Source: Hesseltinella vesiculosa (lineage: Eukaryota > Mucoromycota > Mucoromycetes > Mucorales > Cunninghamellaceae). Taken from it: a DNA stretch of 64,000 nucleotides. The stretch spans positions 310,001 to 374,000 of the forward strand of contig MCGT01000012.1 in the NCBI GenBank assembly GCA_002104935.1, written 5' to 3'. The stretch's first letter is position 1. Each line of letters opens with the position of its first letter. Below the pieces are notes generated by a model, which made no database searches, was not told where the DNA came from, and was given only the letters and a program-made list of their open reading frames with translations. The translations under genes were made by a program, and so were the position numbers. This document shows positions 1 through 11,310 of the stretch, in pieces.

Positions 1-1
1 T

Positions 2-181
2 TCTCTTTCATTTATGCTGAAGGAAAACAATGTGGACCGCTTATGCACATCAGCTGCTGAAATCTGTCTAGGCCACATCCTCATTCAACGTACATGGTCG
101 GGCTGGGAAGTGATGGAGGGCTGTGGTTTCACTCAGCACTATCCTCTGGCATTCGTAAATTTTTATGGCTTGGACTTGAGA
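2..181 (+). CDS. possible coding fragment, cut by left window edge
   Basis: The second forward frame is open from the window edge to a TGA at about 179-181, giving about 59 residues with normal amino-acid variety and no low complexity (for example RTWSGWEVMEG and LAFVNFYGLDL). I do not recognise the family. It could be the last exon of a gene lying to the left or a decayed transposon fragment. No start codon or splice acceptor can be judged because the sequence is cut. Confidence is low because an open frame of this length can occur by chance. Confidence 0.25.
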
Positions 182-2039
182 TGAACCTCTTCATACATAT
201 TGTTGAATCTGGAGGCGTTAGAAGGAAAGAGTGAAGGTTTTCCCTGTTCTGTAGTTCGTGGCGGAGATGTAAATGTTTTCGGTGGGCGGTGCACTGCTGG
301 TTCCATGAATATTGTTCACGGGCCACCTTTTATTCCTGGAGACCAACTGCTTCACCGGCACGCGCAAGAACGTGTTGCGATCGCACTATGTTTTACATTT
401 TTGCCCACTTCTCAGTCATTTTGCGGTTCTCCCTAATGGTTTTCTGCTAAGACAAATGAACGTGCGGCTGAAAAGTAAACCTTGCTCTCTCCTGGTGATT
501 GAGGAAGTCCATTGTCAAGTCAAACGACTATGATATGATATCATGTGATGTCAGATTAAGTCATAGAGATGGAACTAATGAAAATGGCAGACTGCCTTGA
601 TAGGATACGATAATAACTCAAGCGACACTCGAATGTCGGACTGGCATATACGAGTGTGGCCAGAATTCTTTGAAGTCCTTTTTTTTTCTCAAAACATCTT
701 ACACTTTTTTTTTCATCCATTTACACGGAATCATCATACGAAACACATACTTGTGATGGGGGATAATCAGCACACTTCCCTGTGCATAGTCGGCCAGGTT
801 TCATAAGCTTGCCGTTGAATCAGACCATTACTCCTTTATTTTCTGTGCAGGTATGTGCGCTTTCTTCCCTAAAAGCTAAGCTCCTTAGACCCCAGCGCTC
901 ACCGTTTGAACCTAATGTCTTGCTCACATCCCCACTTCATCGTGACTGTGGTAGAACAAGGGCTGGGCTGTTCTGGACTTGATTAGTCATGTTTTCTACA
1001 AACATATCCTCGATAGTTTCTGTCGCATATGGGTCTGCAAAGAACAAGAGCATCCCTTTTAAGATCAGTTCCGTAATAAACCCTATAGCTTTCACTATTG
1101 CCTTGCTTCAATGCAGATGCAATCGCCATGGATTCAGGTCGGCCGAAGGCGGAAAGATGTAAGATCAACAAGATCTGTTGATTTCTTGGTGAGATCATTT
1201 GGCATTGCGACTAAAGTTGCTTTGCTTTCGTTGTTTTTGTATCGTTATTGTCATTGGCAGAGGACATTAGCAGTGGGAGGACAGGAAAAGAAGAAAGAAA
1301 AAAAAAACGCCGAACGAAAAGGAGGCTGAAAGAAAGGGAAGAGCGATATTTGATTAGCTCTGTTTGGAAATTCAACCAGCAATTTGGTGGAACTGGTCTG
1401 TGCACAACACAGCGATCATAATCAACGTTCTAGGTTGCCATCCATCCAGAAAATCACTTCTTAGAACAAGAGCAAACGCCCACCGACGATTTAATAGTTC
1501 CGCAATATTCCCAGGCTTCTGAACGTCCTCGTTTCTCATCGGTTCCTACGTAAAGCAGCCCTATGAACAATGAAAATCAAAAAGACAAGTTCCTTCCTTC
1601 TTATTATGGTGTACCTTCCCTTCGCTTGGACTGGTTTCCCTTCGCTTGGTTCGCTGTGGTCTTTTTTTTTTCCTCTCCCCCGAGGCTTTTGTTTCTGCCG
1701 CACGCTTGAGCAGAAATCAAAAAGGGTATGTACCGGTACGCCAGTTACCTTCACGTAGTCATACCTGGGTAACCAACTTTTTAGTTGGGCTAGACACTGG
1801 CACTTTTTTTAAACTGTATTAAATGAAAAAGACCTTTTAATAAGAATAAAAAAAAAAAGCAGCGAAGCTCCGTCGTTGGGAGCAAAAAAAAAAAAAAAAA
1901 AAAAAAAAACGATATCTTGAGAAACGAGTGCTTTTTTTCAATGCTGGAATGCTATGCCGGCTTTTCATTGTTTGTAATTGAAGAATGTCTTATAAGATGC
2001 AGCATCATTAAGTTTATTTGATGAAGAAAAAAAGAGACA
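182..2039. other. gene-poor AT-rich spacer
   Basis: No convincing gene is seen. Short open frames on both strands overlap each other and lack recognisable motifs. One minus-strand frame at 983-1198 has ordinary composition and might be a decayed coding scrap. A poly-A run lies at about 1,884-1,908. Confidence 0.5.
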
Positions 2040-2892
2040 CAAACGCTCGCACAATAGGCGTCTCTTTTATCAAAAAAGCTGAAGAATTTCGGTAACACAA
2101 TAACTTGAGAGCCCTTTACTCTGTCAGTTTTAACGCTTTTCTTACCCTCTGTGTGCCTATGGAAGGTCTAGGTTCCAATCTTTAAAATGAATCCAAGAAC
2201 GCCTTTTCAATGTCATTTCATTGTCGATTTATCGTAGGAAACAGAAATGGGGCACCAAAAAACATGGCCATTCAAACCAAAAATAAAGTTACCCTGGTTT
2301 GACCACGTGGAAGTACTTGACATGCATACCCATCAATGACATGACTTTTTTCTTGTAGGATAAAGTCTCTTGGTATCATTTGGTTCTTATGGCACCTTGC
2401 TAGGCCTGGTTCCAGTGGGTTCTTGAGTGAAGAAAATGGAAAAATCAAAAAAAAGAACTACGGCAGTCAGCTGGTCAAAAAAAGGCACCAAACTAAAAAG
2501 GGAAAAGTGAGGATTTTTTTTTTTTTCAAATGGAAAATGGATTTGCGGTTTTAATTTCCAAACAGAGCTAAATTAACTATGTTTGACATAATCGTGATCT
2601 ACATTCTCCTGGTCTGTGCTTGACATCTTTCATTTCAAAAAGATAGTCTTTTTTTTTTTTTGAACAGTAGCAAACGCCTGCTTCCATTTTGCTAGTTTTT
2701 AGTCGTTTTAACAAAAAAACAGCAGGGGAATTTTGGTAACACAACAACTTGAGAGCATGTTTCTCGGCTAGATTCATTGCTTTTCTACTTTTATGTTTCC
2801 CTACGGATAGCCCTGGTTCGTAGCTTTGAAATGAATCTAAACACGCCTAGGCATTATCATCCCATTGTCGTGTAATCGCAATAACAGTAAAG
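2040..2892 (+). repeat. diverged direct duplication (2,040-2,245 and 2,660-2,892)
   Basis: Two stretches about 640 bp apart share a long diverged similarity. Both contain the string GGTAACACAA, then AACTTGAGAGC, a CTTTTCT block, and a block with AAATGAATC followed by ACGCCT and CATTGTCG. They are not identical, so the duplication is old. No open frame spans either copy. The rest of 2,246-4,200 is AT-rich with homopolymer runs, and I see no gene in it. Confidence 0.6.
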
Positions 2893-4254
2893 AGACAACC
2901 AAAAAAAATATCGAGAAACTCGTGGGAAAAAAAGGGGGACTGAAACCAAGAATGTTCTATTGTCCATCATGTGAAAATTCTTTGCACACGGACCAATGAG
3001 AACCAACGAAGCAGGCATGTGCCTTTTTCACGTGAAAACGTAAAAAAAGTATAAATACAAGCTCTTTTTTTCCTTTTTTTTTTGTTTTTTTCTTCGTGGG
3101 TGTCTCAAGTTTCAAGTCTTTTGGTCCGTGGCAAGGCCTACTGCACGTTGTATTCATGTGCCTGGGAGGAGGAACGGAAAAATCGAAGGATTTTTCCCGA
3201 ACGGATGCCCCAACGTTGAGGCGGGCCGTGCCAAGCACAGCCCTGCAGTTTCTGCGTGCAGGATGGTCTTGTCATGGAGGTGCTTTGGTGTTCTGGACGT
3301 GCATTGATTTTGCGTCAACCTCGGTGGAATAGGTTGGCGGGTGGTGGCGGGCCTTTTTTTTTAATAAAATACTTGAACTAAAATCATTTTCTTGTACCGG
3401 GATGTTTGGCTGAAAATTTACAAATAAAACACTGAATTATACCATGATATTTGGCTGAAAAGTATTGGGAGATAAAACAGTAAACGTGGGCATGCGTTGA
3501 GCACTTTTTTTCAATGAAGAACTGCTGCAGTAAACAGACTAAATGGTGTTAAATGCACTGAGGGTGTTTGATGGCAAGGTAAGATGTTGCTGGCATACTC
3601 TGTTTAATGGTAATCCTCGAAAAGAGTATACTAAAGACATCTTGATTGTTTCTCGTTTGATATTTTTACTTCAAGAACTTACCGGTATGTGTGCTTCTCA
3701 TTGGGAACAAGTTTGTTAGTTCGATACTTTGTCTACGGATGATCTAGAAAAAAAAGAAGTAGAGGTTAATGCAGCTATGTCAAGTGTGATACTGGGTTTG
3801 CAGGTTTCCTCGCAAATAAAGCAAGCATTCATCTGTGGGATGTTTCCCCAAGGCATCAAGTAACATGTCCTGAGCAGCATCGCTCTCGTTATCGTTTTCT
3901 TTCTAGCTCGATGGCTAGTATCCAAACGAGGGGTTGCATGGGGGAAATTTCAATCAGCAACCGTAATACAAAGCGTTGATGTTTGACAGGAAGATGGTGA
4001 AGGTTGTCAAGCATATCTCTGATGTGTCCTGCGCCTGTAGAAATACCAGGAAGAGGTGGATTCTCAGATGGGTAGTTGGTATCAAGCAAAGTTGTTTGAA
4101 GAGAAATAATGCAGGACCAGCGGAAGGAAAAGGCGTCGCGCTTTTTTTTTTCTCTTTTTTCGTTATTCTTTTATTTCTTCATTGCTGCCCTGTTATTGTA
4201 TTCATGGAACAAGCAACATCCACCTACAGGAGCCAACAAAAAGATCATGCAGTG

Positions 4255-5570
4255 CAGGTTTTTGATCCTTATCGATGTACTGACAGCAACGCTAAATGAC
4301 TTGACCAGAGATGAAGACCGCTTCGCTACAACTAAATTACTGACACACGAGCAAGCCATGATCCTGCTAACGTGGTTGCGGAAGCACCGGGGTGGTAATA
4401 TGCAATGAGAGCACAACGTTGGCATTGACATTGACTTGGTTTTTATAACTAGGATTACGTATTCTTGTGGCTCGCTGCATCATCAAACCAGCCGATTTCG
4501 ACAATGTCAGCTTTTGCATGGCTATCTGCCTTTCATCAACGCCAAGTCCGATTAACCGCCTTTTATCAACGCCAACTCTTATCATTTCTAAAATTACCTG
4601 GAATTGTGAGGGGCAATGTGATCTTTCAAGGTTTCCAATATATCAAAGGTAACATCACAAAGTCCGATAATCTGCTACAACTTTTCCTGCTGGATTATGC
4701 CGATCAAGTCCCGTCCTTTTTTTTCTTTTTTATACAAGAATGGCCTTTACTTGATGACTCAATTGACACTTAGTCACTTGAATGCATTCTTGGAACGGTC
4801 CGATGAACGTGTGCCAGTTACTGCGCTAGCTTTGACGGTGAGGTAGGAAACAGACAAAAATAAAAAAAACCGACTCTACCAAACTTGGCTGACCTCCATA
4901 CTCTTTTTTTCATTTCTTTGTAAGCACCTCCTTCCAGAATCCTTGGTATCATCAAGGATTACGTCTACCAAAACTTTGCCATAATTACCCGAACTTTGGA
5001 AAGCCTGCCTGTGGAAATACCAGAACGACATAGATCTCTTACGGTGCTGGTTTTGAACGAACTATGGGCGATGACACCTCTGCAGTTACCAACGATTACC
5101 CAAGAGACGCTGCGTGCTGACCCAGGCTGACATCTGCCGATTTTTGCAGCAATACTCGATGTGTATGATCATTACCGTGGACATGCGAAAGAAAAGGCAA
5201 AATCGGAAGCAAAGAAAGCGACAGACATAACGAAGAAGGCAGGCTCGTTTGTTTCAAATCAAGGGCGAATACAGCAACACGAAATCTCGTATGGATAATC
5301 TTGGGCGCTTGCACGAACAGCATGACGTGCTGATGGACGACATGATGCTTACCTTGGAGCTTGGACAATCCACTCGGTATGCAGCCTGAAATTTGTCCCG
5401 AAGTAGACCAACATCGCTTTGAACAGCAGATGAACTAGGCTTTGGACGGACATGCAACAGCCCACGATCATGTGATAGTCGCCATTGACGTGGAAATTAG
5501 AGCCTTGGAACAACATCTCGTGTCACTCCAGCAAAAATACCTCGACCCCCCTCAGGAACCAGCATAATAC
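4255..5570 (+). pseudogene. decayed coiled-coil-type coding region, unknown family
   Basis: Plus-strand frames in succession give protein-like tracts interrupted by stops and frame changes. Around 4,260-4,408 there is LTHEQAMILLTWLRKHRGG. Around 4,940-5,130 there is RTLESLPVEIPERHRSLTVL. Around 5,145-5,300 there is a Lys/Ala-rich helix with HAKEKAKSEAKKATDITKK. Around 5,390-5,565 there is IRALEQHLVSLQQKYLDPP before a TAA. Composition and order suggest one old helical gene that has lost its frame; unrecognised introns could explain part of the breakage. The family is not recognised and no function is proposed. Confidence 0.35.
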
Positions 5571-6249
5571 AAAAAAAGGGCTATTCGCGTTATTTCATGT
5601 TCCTTTTTTATGTATACTCTAGCTGCATATGAGCCAGCAAGTTGCCATATCACAGCTCCCAAGAAGCAGTGGATGGCCTGCAACTGATCTCATTCGGTGA
5701 TGCCATGATTAGTCGAGATACCCAACACTTTTGTGGGCACGCAGTGGGCAGAACGAAAGACACCACTTATCGAACGACAGCACCGAGCGGTGTGCTTGGT
5801 TGCCCACACCAACGAGTTCTGGACCAGCTAGGTAAGAAGGTCAAAAAAAAAAAATGAGCGTGGTGCGCATATTCTAATTTTCTTATCCAAACTAGTATAG
5901 GAAGTATTCTGTGCCAAAGACAGAAGTATAAGCGTTGCCAGAGTGATTCTTTAGCTCATGAATTATGTGCCATGTTGTCTTTCTGGCGTGGTCACTTTTT
6001 GAAAGGGGTGCAGACTAAAAAATTAGTTCGATATGCTGAATCTATGCACCCCATGTACGTAGATAGCACATGATGAGTGGGGACTATAATTAAGAGCAAT
6101 GTATTTCTAAACATGCTGATGGGATGGTGGATAGTCAAGAAAATGCAGTTCCAGGCACATGAAATGTCTCAGCTAGATGACTTTCCCACATTTTGTGAGG
6201 CTCTAATATTGGATCTAATATTGTGCATCATTTTTATTAGAACTATAAC
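5571..6249. other. spacer with a small open tract
   Basis: No confident gene. A plus-strand frame from about 5,893 to 6,072 is open for about 58 residues with ordinary composition (SLAHELCAMLSFWRGHFLKG) and may belong to the decayed region to the left or to a lost transposon. Confidence 0.3.
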
Positions 6250-6250
6250 C

Positions 6251-6258
6251 GGTATATA
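6251..6258 (+). promoter_or_regulatory. possible TATA box
   Basis: The string TATATAAG lies about 90 bp before the ATG at 6,350 and is followed by a CT-rich tract, a common fungal core-promoter arrangement. Only the sequence pattern supports it. Confidence 0.35.
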
Positions 6259-6349
6259 AGTTGCATTTTTTTGGAGACAGTGCTTTCACCCTTTCTTCCC
6301 TTTCTTTTGCTTTTTTTTATTACTTTATTTTACAACACAACATCTGAAA

Positions 6350-6870
6350 ATGAACATCGATAACAACGCTCTCACTCGACGAAACCCTCGTCACTGCCGT
6401 GGCTGCCGCTTCCCCTGTCAGCAAGTAGTGCTGAACAGCCGTCTGATAGGGAGCGGCGAAATGACTTTGCAAGAATGGTGGGAAACCCTCTTGTTGGTGG
6501 TGCCACCAATCAATGGGCTGGCTCATGTTCGCCAAGTTGGCGATTATCTCAGTGTGCACTTTTTAAGCCCACAAAGTGCACACTCCTTCATCACAAATCC
6601 GGCTCGCTGGCACACCCTCATGTCAATGCGTGAGGGTGTCGATACGATCATTAGCCCTGCCCGGGTTGATGGTCGTATGGTCCAATACCATAGCGAGCCT
6701 CACCACCTCCAAACGTGCCATCTGGCACAAAACCGCCACCTCCGTCGCCGCCACCAAAGCCGAGCCAACCCTCCACCATGGGGCCATCCCATCCGCCGCC
6801 TCCGCCGGGCAAACCGCCGTCCCCGCCACCGTCCCCACCGTCCCGCCGCCCCCGACCCAACTAGGCGTGA
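6350..6870 (+). CDS. possible Gag-like or hypothetical ORF with proline-rich tail in the -1 frame
   Basis: The ATG at 6,350 follows a TATA-like element and CT-rich leader and opens a frame with a plausible globular segment, including TLQEWWETLLLVVPPINGLA and VRQVGDYLSVHFLSP. This segment is much more GC-rich than its surroundings. From about 6,700 the best coding signal moves to the -1 frame, where a Pro/Ser/Lys-rich tail (PPPPSPPPKPSQPSTMGP) ends at a TAG near 6,866. Continuing in the starting frame gives an Arg/His-rich tail that looks like the wrong frame. Either one base has been lost or the frames are joined by ribosomal frameshifting. A small globular domain with a basic, proline-rich tail would fit a retroelement Gag, but no retroelement enzyme domains are seen nearby. 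Family not established. Confidence 0.4.
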
Positions 6871-7039
6871 TTTTTTTTTGTTGTCTATGTTGTTTTTATG
6901 TCTTTTTTTCTGGTGTTGTTTTTTTGTAAAGTAAAAGTGTTTTTTAAGCCCTGTACAAGCGAGGTGTTAGCAACCTTTCAGCAAAGTCAGTGGAGATCTA
7001 GCTCTTCGCCCGGCTGTGTGAAAGGGTTGTAATTTTAAC

Positions 7040-7334
7040 CATAGTTATTTAACGTCATTTACCGGTATACTTACATGCAAAGTTTGGGATGAATTGACAC
7101 GGAACAAGTTGCGCTGTAATTTTTTGATCAGATGGCCTGGAGGTACCCTGATGAAAATGGCCAATTTTTTCTTTTTTTTTTAACTGGTGGATCGGAGATG
7201 TCATAAAGAAAGTGATCATAAGCCAGCTGAGCGACCTTTGTCAATGAGCGTGATTTTTTCAGAATCATCATCATTTACTGGTTTGCGCACTTTTGCATAA
7301 TTTCACATCGATCTGATCACCACCAGTGCTGTGC

Positions 7335-7340
<6 letters not shown>
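7040..7340 (-). repeat. dispersed decayed repeat family, copy A
   Basis: Read on the minus strand, this segment aligns by eye with segments near 31.8, 33.4 and 57.2 kb. Shared blocks are CAGATCGATG, a AAAAAATCA block, AAAGGTCGCTCAGC, a CTCCGAT block, AAAAAATTGGCCATTTTC and GGCCATCTGATCAAA. The shared translated motif is of the form KS-x-x-L-x-KVAQL-x-x-D-x-F-x-x-D-x-SD. Stops and frame changes interrupt it, so it is a remnant. The parent element is unknown. A 38-base poly-T tract borders it at about 7,336-7,373. Confidence 0.6.
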
Positions 7341-7373
<33 letters not shown>

Positions 7374-7374
<1 letters not shown>

Positions 7375-9010
7375 CGCAATGAAGAGGGTTGACACAATTG
7401 AAATTCCGAGCAGTCGTTTATTTTTCTTTTCCATGGGCACTTAATCTACTGCTTTCTGTCTTGTCTTTGTCTTCCAGCGATCAGTGACGTCCAACCATCT
7501 GTGAAGAGGCACATGAAAAATCTCACTTACGACTCTCATCACTACTCACGAACTGCAATGACACCAGCGCCGCCTTGGCTGAAGGCTTTAGTGTCGACTT
7601 TATACATAACTGCGTCTTCGTTGACAAGTCAATGGCCTAACCTCCTACTCTCCATCACTTAGAAAACTGAGCATTGAACCTGTGCTTACAATGCAGACCC
7701 TAAGCTTACTTCTTTTAATCAGCATGTTGCTTCAAGGAATCTTAATGCGCTGCTGCTAATTTATTAACGATTTATTTTCAAATATCAATATGACGCCATA
7801 CATTGTTGTAATCTCTAGACCCAGCTCTTGAATCCCTGTCGAATGCCCTTGGAGCGAGACCTTGGAGACCAATGTTGAAGGAGCAGCGAGAAAGGTACAA
7901 AGGTTTTTTGAAGAGGCGAAAAAAAATGTGGGGCGGGTTTTTATTTGCTGACACTAAGTTGAAAACCTAGGATTGTAAAAACATCGACTTCTTGATCTAG
8001 GAGACATAATGATTTTTCCTTGAAGCCACCAATAGAAGAGATGTTTTTTAGGTGACAGCCCGATTTTGAGAAGGATTGAATAGCAATTGCAAGATTTCAC
8101 CCATGACGACGGGTGAAAGACACCATTCCCGATTTGGAAAGAAAAAGTCATCAGAAAAATTGGCAGAGTGAGCGAATGACGAGAGATAAAAAGGCGTGTA
8201 TGGCTGGTCAACGTAGAGACAGGGTGAATGAGAAAAAGCAAAGTTTTACATGGGTTTAATAATGACAAGTTAAGGAGATATGGGTAGGAAAGGCTGTGGG
8301 TTTGTAAGCGGAGGAAAGGGCAAAATAGGTCGGTCAGAGAAGGGGTATGCCAGAACTCATACACGACCATGATGTGGCTCTGGTTTTGCAAAATCTTGAG
8401 GTTATGGTCAACAATATAATTACAAATCCTGCTGCGACGGACGATTACAGTATCTGCTTTACCACCGCCACTCACGCTTTGTCTTGGAGCTCGTCATGAT
8501 CATTTCTTTGATGCAACCTTTGGTGTCAAAGTCGCGGTTGTTCAAGCCATTTGATCGAAGATGAAGTACATGTGTCATGTAATCATGCTTGTTTCTATTT
8601 CAAAAGATTGCCTCCAGAAAATAACACATGTGTAAATTAAAAAAAAAAGGACGATTTTACCCACCTCTTCTTTTTTTTTCCCTCCGCAGTGATGAAAAAA
8701 GCCAGCAGGAACTCTTTGGTCAATGACATGTGCGCAGCAAAGCCGCCCCCCCCCAAAAAAAAAAAAAAAAAAAAAAACAAAACAAAACGGGTATGCTGGT
8801 ACCTTTCCTTGTGAACAAATGCATTGTCTCTGAGGGGCGAAGAAGAAAGAAATGGGGTTCTTTTGATAGATTTGGCGATGTAATGCACTAGATGCAGATG
8901 GTAGAGCTGTACTGGTAGCTACAGAATTTTTAGTGATGGTTGGCGCGCAGGATAAAAATTTTAGCAGGCAAAAGAAAGCCAATTCACAGGCAAAATAAAT
9001 TTGATTGATT
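7374..9010. other. spacer; unrecognised minus-strand ORF at 7,954-8,475
   Basis: The longest open frame is on the minus strand (173 residues, 7,954-8,475). It is rich in Leu/Ser/Phe and matches no family I know. It has no clear promoter or splice context and may be chance. A short minus-strand ATG frame begins near 8,579 and ends in TAA about 40 codons later. A poly-A tract lies at about 8,756-8,777. I see no supportable gene. Confidence 0.4.
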
Positions 9011-9134
9011 GCACGCAAAGCATTTCCAGTGCACGTAAATCTGCTTCTCCAGCCACGCAAACCAAGATCTCTGACTCCCGCAAACCTGATCTCCACCCCA
9101 CGCAAACCAGATCTCAAGTGCACGCAAAGTCGCT
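9011..9134. repeat. degenerate minisatellite, CACGCAAA-type units
   Basis: Five or six imperfect units of about 20-25 bp each contain CACGCAAA or a one-base variant (cacgtaaa, cccgcaaa), often followed by CCAGATCTC-like sequence. The array sits just downstream of the Tc1-type transposase remnant and creates an artificial repetitive frame on the minus strand. Confidence 0.65.
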
Positions 9135-9214
9135 TTTTTTTTTTTTAGAAAAAAAGAATCTTCGTTTATTGTAAAAAAAAAAAAAAGGATCTAGAGCATC
9201 TCCTCCATGCTCAA

Positions 9215-10000
9215 TCAACGGTCATAAAAGGTGAGCGACTGCCTAATCCAACCTTGGCAATCGCTTGGTGTCACAGTAAGCGCAGCCTCACGGATTCTGG
9301 CCGCCAGAGAGTCTTGATCATCCAAGGGAGATCTGCGCACACCTGCCTTGATTTTGGCCCAATATTCCTCAATCCCATTGAGGAATGGGCTGTAGGGTGC
9401 CAAAAACATAGGCTTACAGCCACAGTTCTTGATCACAGGCTAGAGCTGTCACCGGTGTGGATTCTACAGTTGTCCATGATGATGTACCTTCCACCTATAT
9501 CATCGTTTTCCAGGCAACTTAAGACATCATCGACGAATGCCAGGAAGTCTTCGGTTCTTGTCCCAGCTTTTGCCCTCATTTTTTTTTATTCTTGTCAGAT
9601 GTCATAGTCGTTGTTGGCTTGCGCAAAATAAGATTGATAATACCAAGCTCGCAAATGGCTCCCAGGATGGTGATATTTGGTCCTTTTGATGCTAGCTCTT
9701 TCACCTTGGGTGTCTTCCCACGAGTAGCCCAAGCAAAACCACGGCGGAGATGAAGGTTGAAACCGGCTTCATCCAAAAAGACACAGCTGCTGAGGAAGTT
9801 AAAATCTGGGAGTGCATTCCATTCCAAATTTTTTTCACGACGAAGCTGCCTGGTTCTTGGGGAATTTCTTGCATCAGAGATAATTTGTACCTTTTTGAGT
9901 GTCAGCATGCAGTGTGAGCGCAAATGATTCCGTAAACCAGATGCAGAGATTGTCATAGGGGTAAACTGCTCTTGCAAAACAAATTTCGCTTCAGCCAAAT
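9215..10000 (-). pseudogene. Tc1/mariner-type transposase (DDE_3), frameshifted
   Basis: Minus-strand frames encode the catalytic half of a Tc1/mariner-like DDE transposase. The first part (9,576-9,998) has CVFLDEAGFNLHLRRGFAW, the usual first-aspartate block, followed by GAICELGIINLILRKP. The reading frame then hits TGA at a run of nine A residues. After a one-base shift it continues with a segment containing YIIMDNCRIHTGD (second aspartate) and then APYSPFLNGIEEYWAKIK, the typical third acidic block and C terminus (9,215-9,436). The N-terminal DNA-binding half is missing: near 10,000 the sequence changes to DNA shared with the pogo-like copies. The gene is broken and the element is probably dead. 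A homopolymer sequencing error could explain the single frameshift, but not the missing N terminus. Confidence 0.8.
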
Positions 10001-10004
10001 TACA

Positions 10005-11250
10005 GTCAATATCGTTTAAACTTATAAAAATGGATTGGGATTTTCGAAAAAAAATAAAAGTTATTGGTTTTGGCTTAATGCTTTATATGGTATTTCCGTG
10101 TAACATTCATGACCAAAAAGAGTGACACAGTGCCGTTTTTAATTTGGCTCAGAAGGGTGGAAAAAATCAGAAACTTTTTTTTTGCTTCGATTTGCTTCTG
10201 ATGGTTGACCCTAGTTCTGAGGCAACTTTGCCCAATATAATAGACAGTTCCATTTCAGTTTCAGTGTTGAATGGAATTGCATTCATAGTGTTGTTGACAA
10301 GCATGGCAAAGCGGTGAAGGTCCTTAATTGATGTGGTTGTAGGCTCATCGTCCGTGCCAACCACTTCTTCCAATTGCTTCTTTTCTGTGCCCGTGTCAAA
10401 ACCATGGCTGATACAATCAGCATTGTCGTTCTCCAAGTTGAATAAGAACATCAAACCGTTAACTGTAACATCTTTGCCAGTATCTCAGGGCATTGGGAAG
10501 GCTAAGCTGTCATGGCCAATTTCACTGGCAGAGGTAATATCTTCAATGATGCCTTTCGGGAGGTCGGCATTTCTGAGTCTTGCGATAGTAGCATCCGTTG
10601 ACTGAGTCATGCCTTGAGTGCTGGCTATTTCTTCGTGTTCTAGTGATCCCAGCAATGCCGGAGGAGGGGCTTCAAAAAGTCCCGCTTTTGTAAGCAGTTC
10701 TTAATGGTCACGGGCGTGACATCGTTACACGCCATTTTGCAATGAAAATTGCTGTGTTCGCATTGATTTTTTAAAGGTCACTCCCTTTCATATTCTTGCT
10801 GAGAGGGCTTTCTGCAGCGCGAGGGACATGCTACATGAGATTTTTGCTGATAAAAAATAAAAGTGAGTCACTGGCATCACACACCAGCCGTTTATATTTA
10901 CCAATAATGACCGTTTAAACGACTGGATGATACCAGCATCAAGAGGTTGGTACTGGCTGGTCGTGTTAGGAGGTAAAAATATAATTTCTACGTTTCCAAG
11001 GCACTTTTTCAGCTCATCGATTTTATGAGTTGGAGCATTGTCCAAGATGAGGGAGCATTTTTGACCGCAGTGTCTTTGTAAAATTTTGAACATATTTCCA
11101 CAATGCAGTACCGGAACACATCACTAGTAATCCAGGCTTTTTGGTTTCCGTAAACCCAGTTACTGGTATGTCAATAGGGCTGACGGTACCAATTTTAACA
11201 TCGGTGCTTAAAATCCAAAATTGATGTCAGATCGTGTGAACCATCTAGTC
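10005..11250 (-). pseudogene. pogo/Tigger-type transposase remnant
   Basis: The minus strand carries a degraded DDE transposase of the pogo/Tigger (CENP-B-like) group. Upstream, near 11,100-11,160, a frame reads GNQKAWITSDVFRY, a hallmark of the family. After a frame change the catalytic block follows at about 10,930-11,070, with LILDNAPTHK and FLPPNTTSQYQPLDAGIIQ. The C-terminal part (10,167-10,454) is an acidic/helical segment including VVGTDDEPTTTSIKDLHRFA. Stops and at least two frame changes separate the parts, and the N-terminal helix-turn-helix domains were not found. Its 3' half, including flanking DNA to about 10,005, recurs in inverted orientation at 12,080-12,450. It appears to have landed in or next to the Tc1-type element on its left. 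Confidence 0.75.
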
Positions 11251-11310
11251 AACTACTGTACCTGCGCACAGAAAATAAAAAACAGGGCGATGGTATAAAA
11301 AGGTACAGAA

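Noticed and set aside
6660..6700. 19-nt GT...AG segment as an intron joining the two frames
   Set aside because: It is far below minimal intron size and does not lead into the proline-rich frame.
8575..9123. 182-residue minus-strand ORF
   Set aside because: One end is the translated minisatellite and the other a poly-T tract. No domain or promoter supports it.
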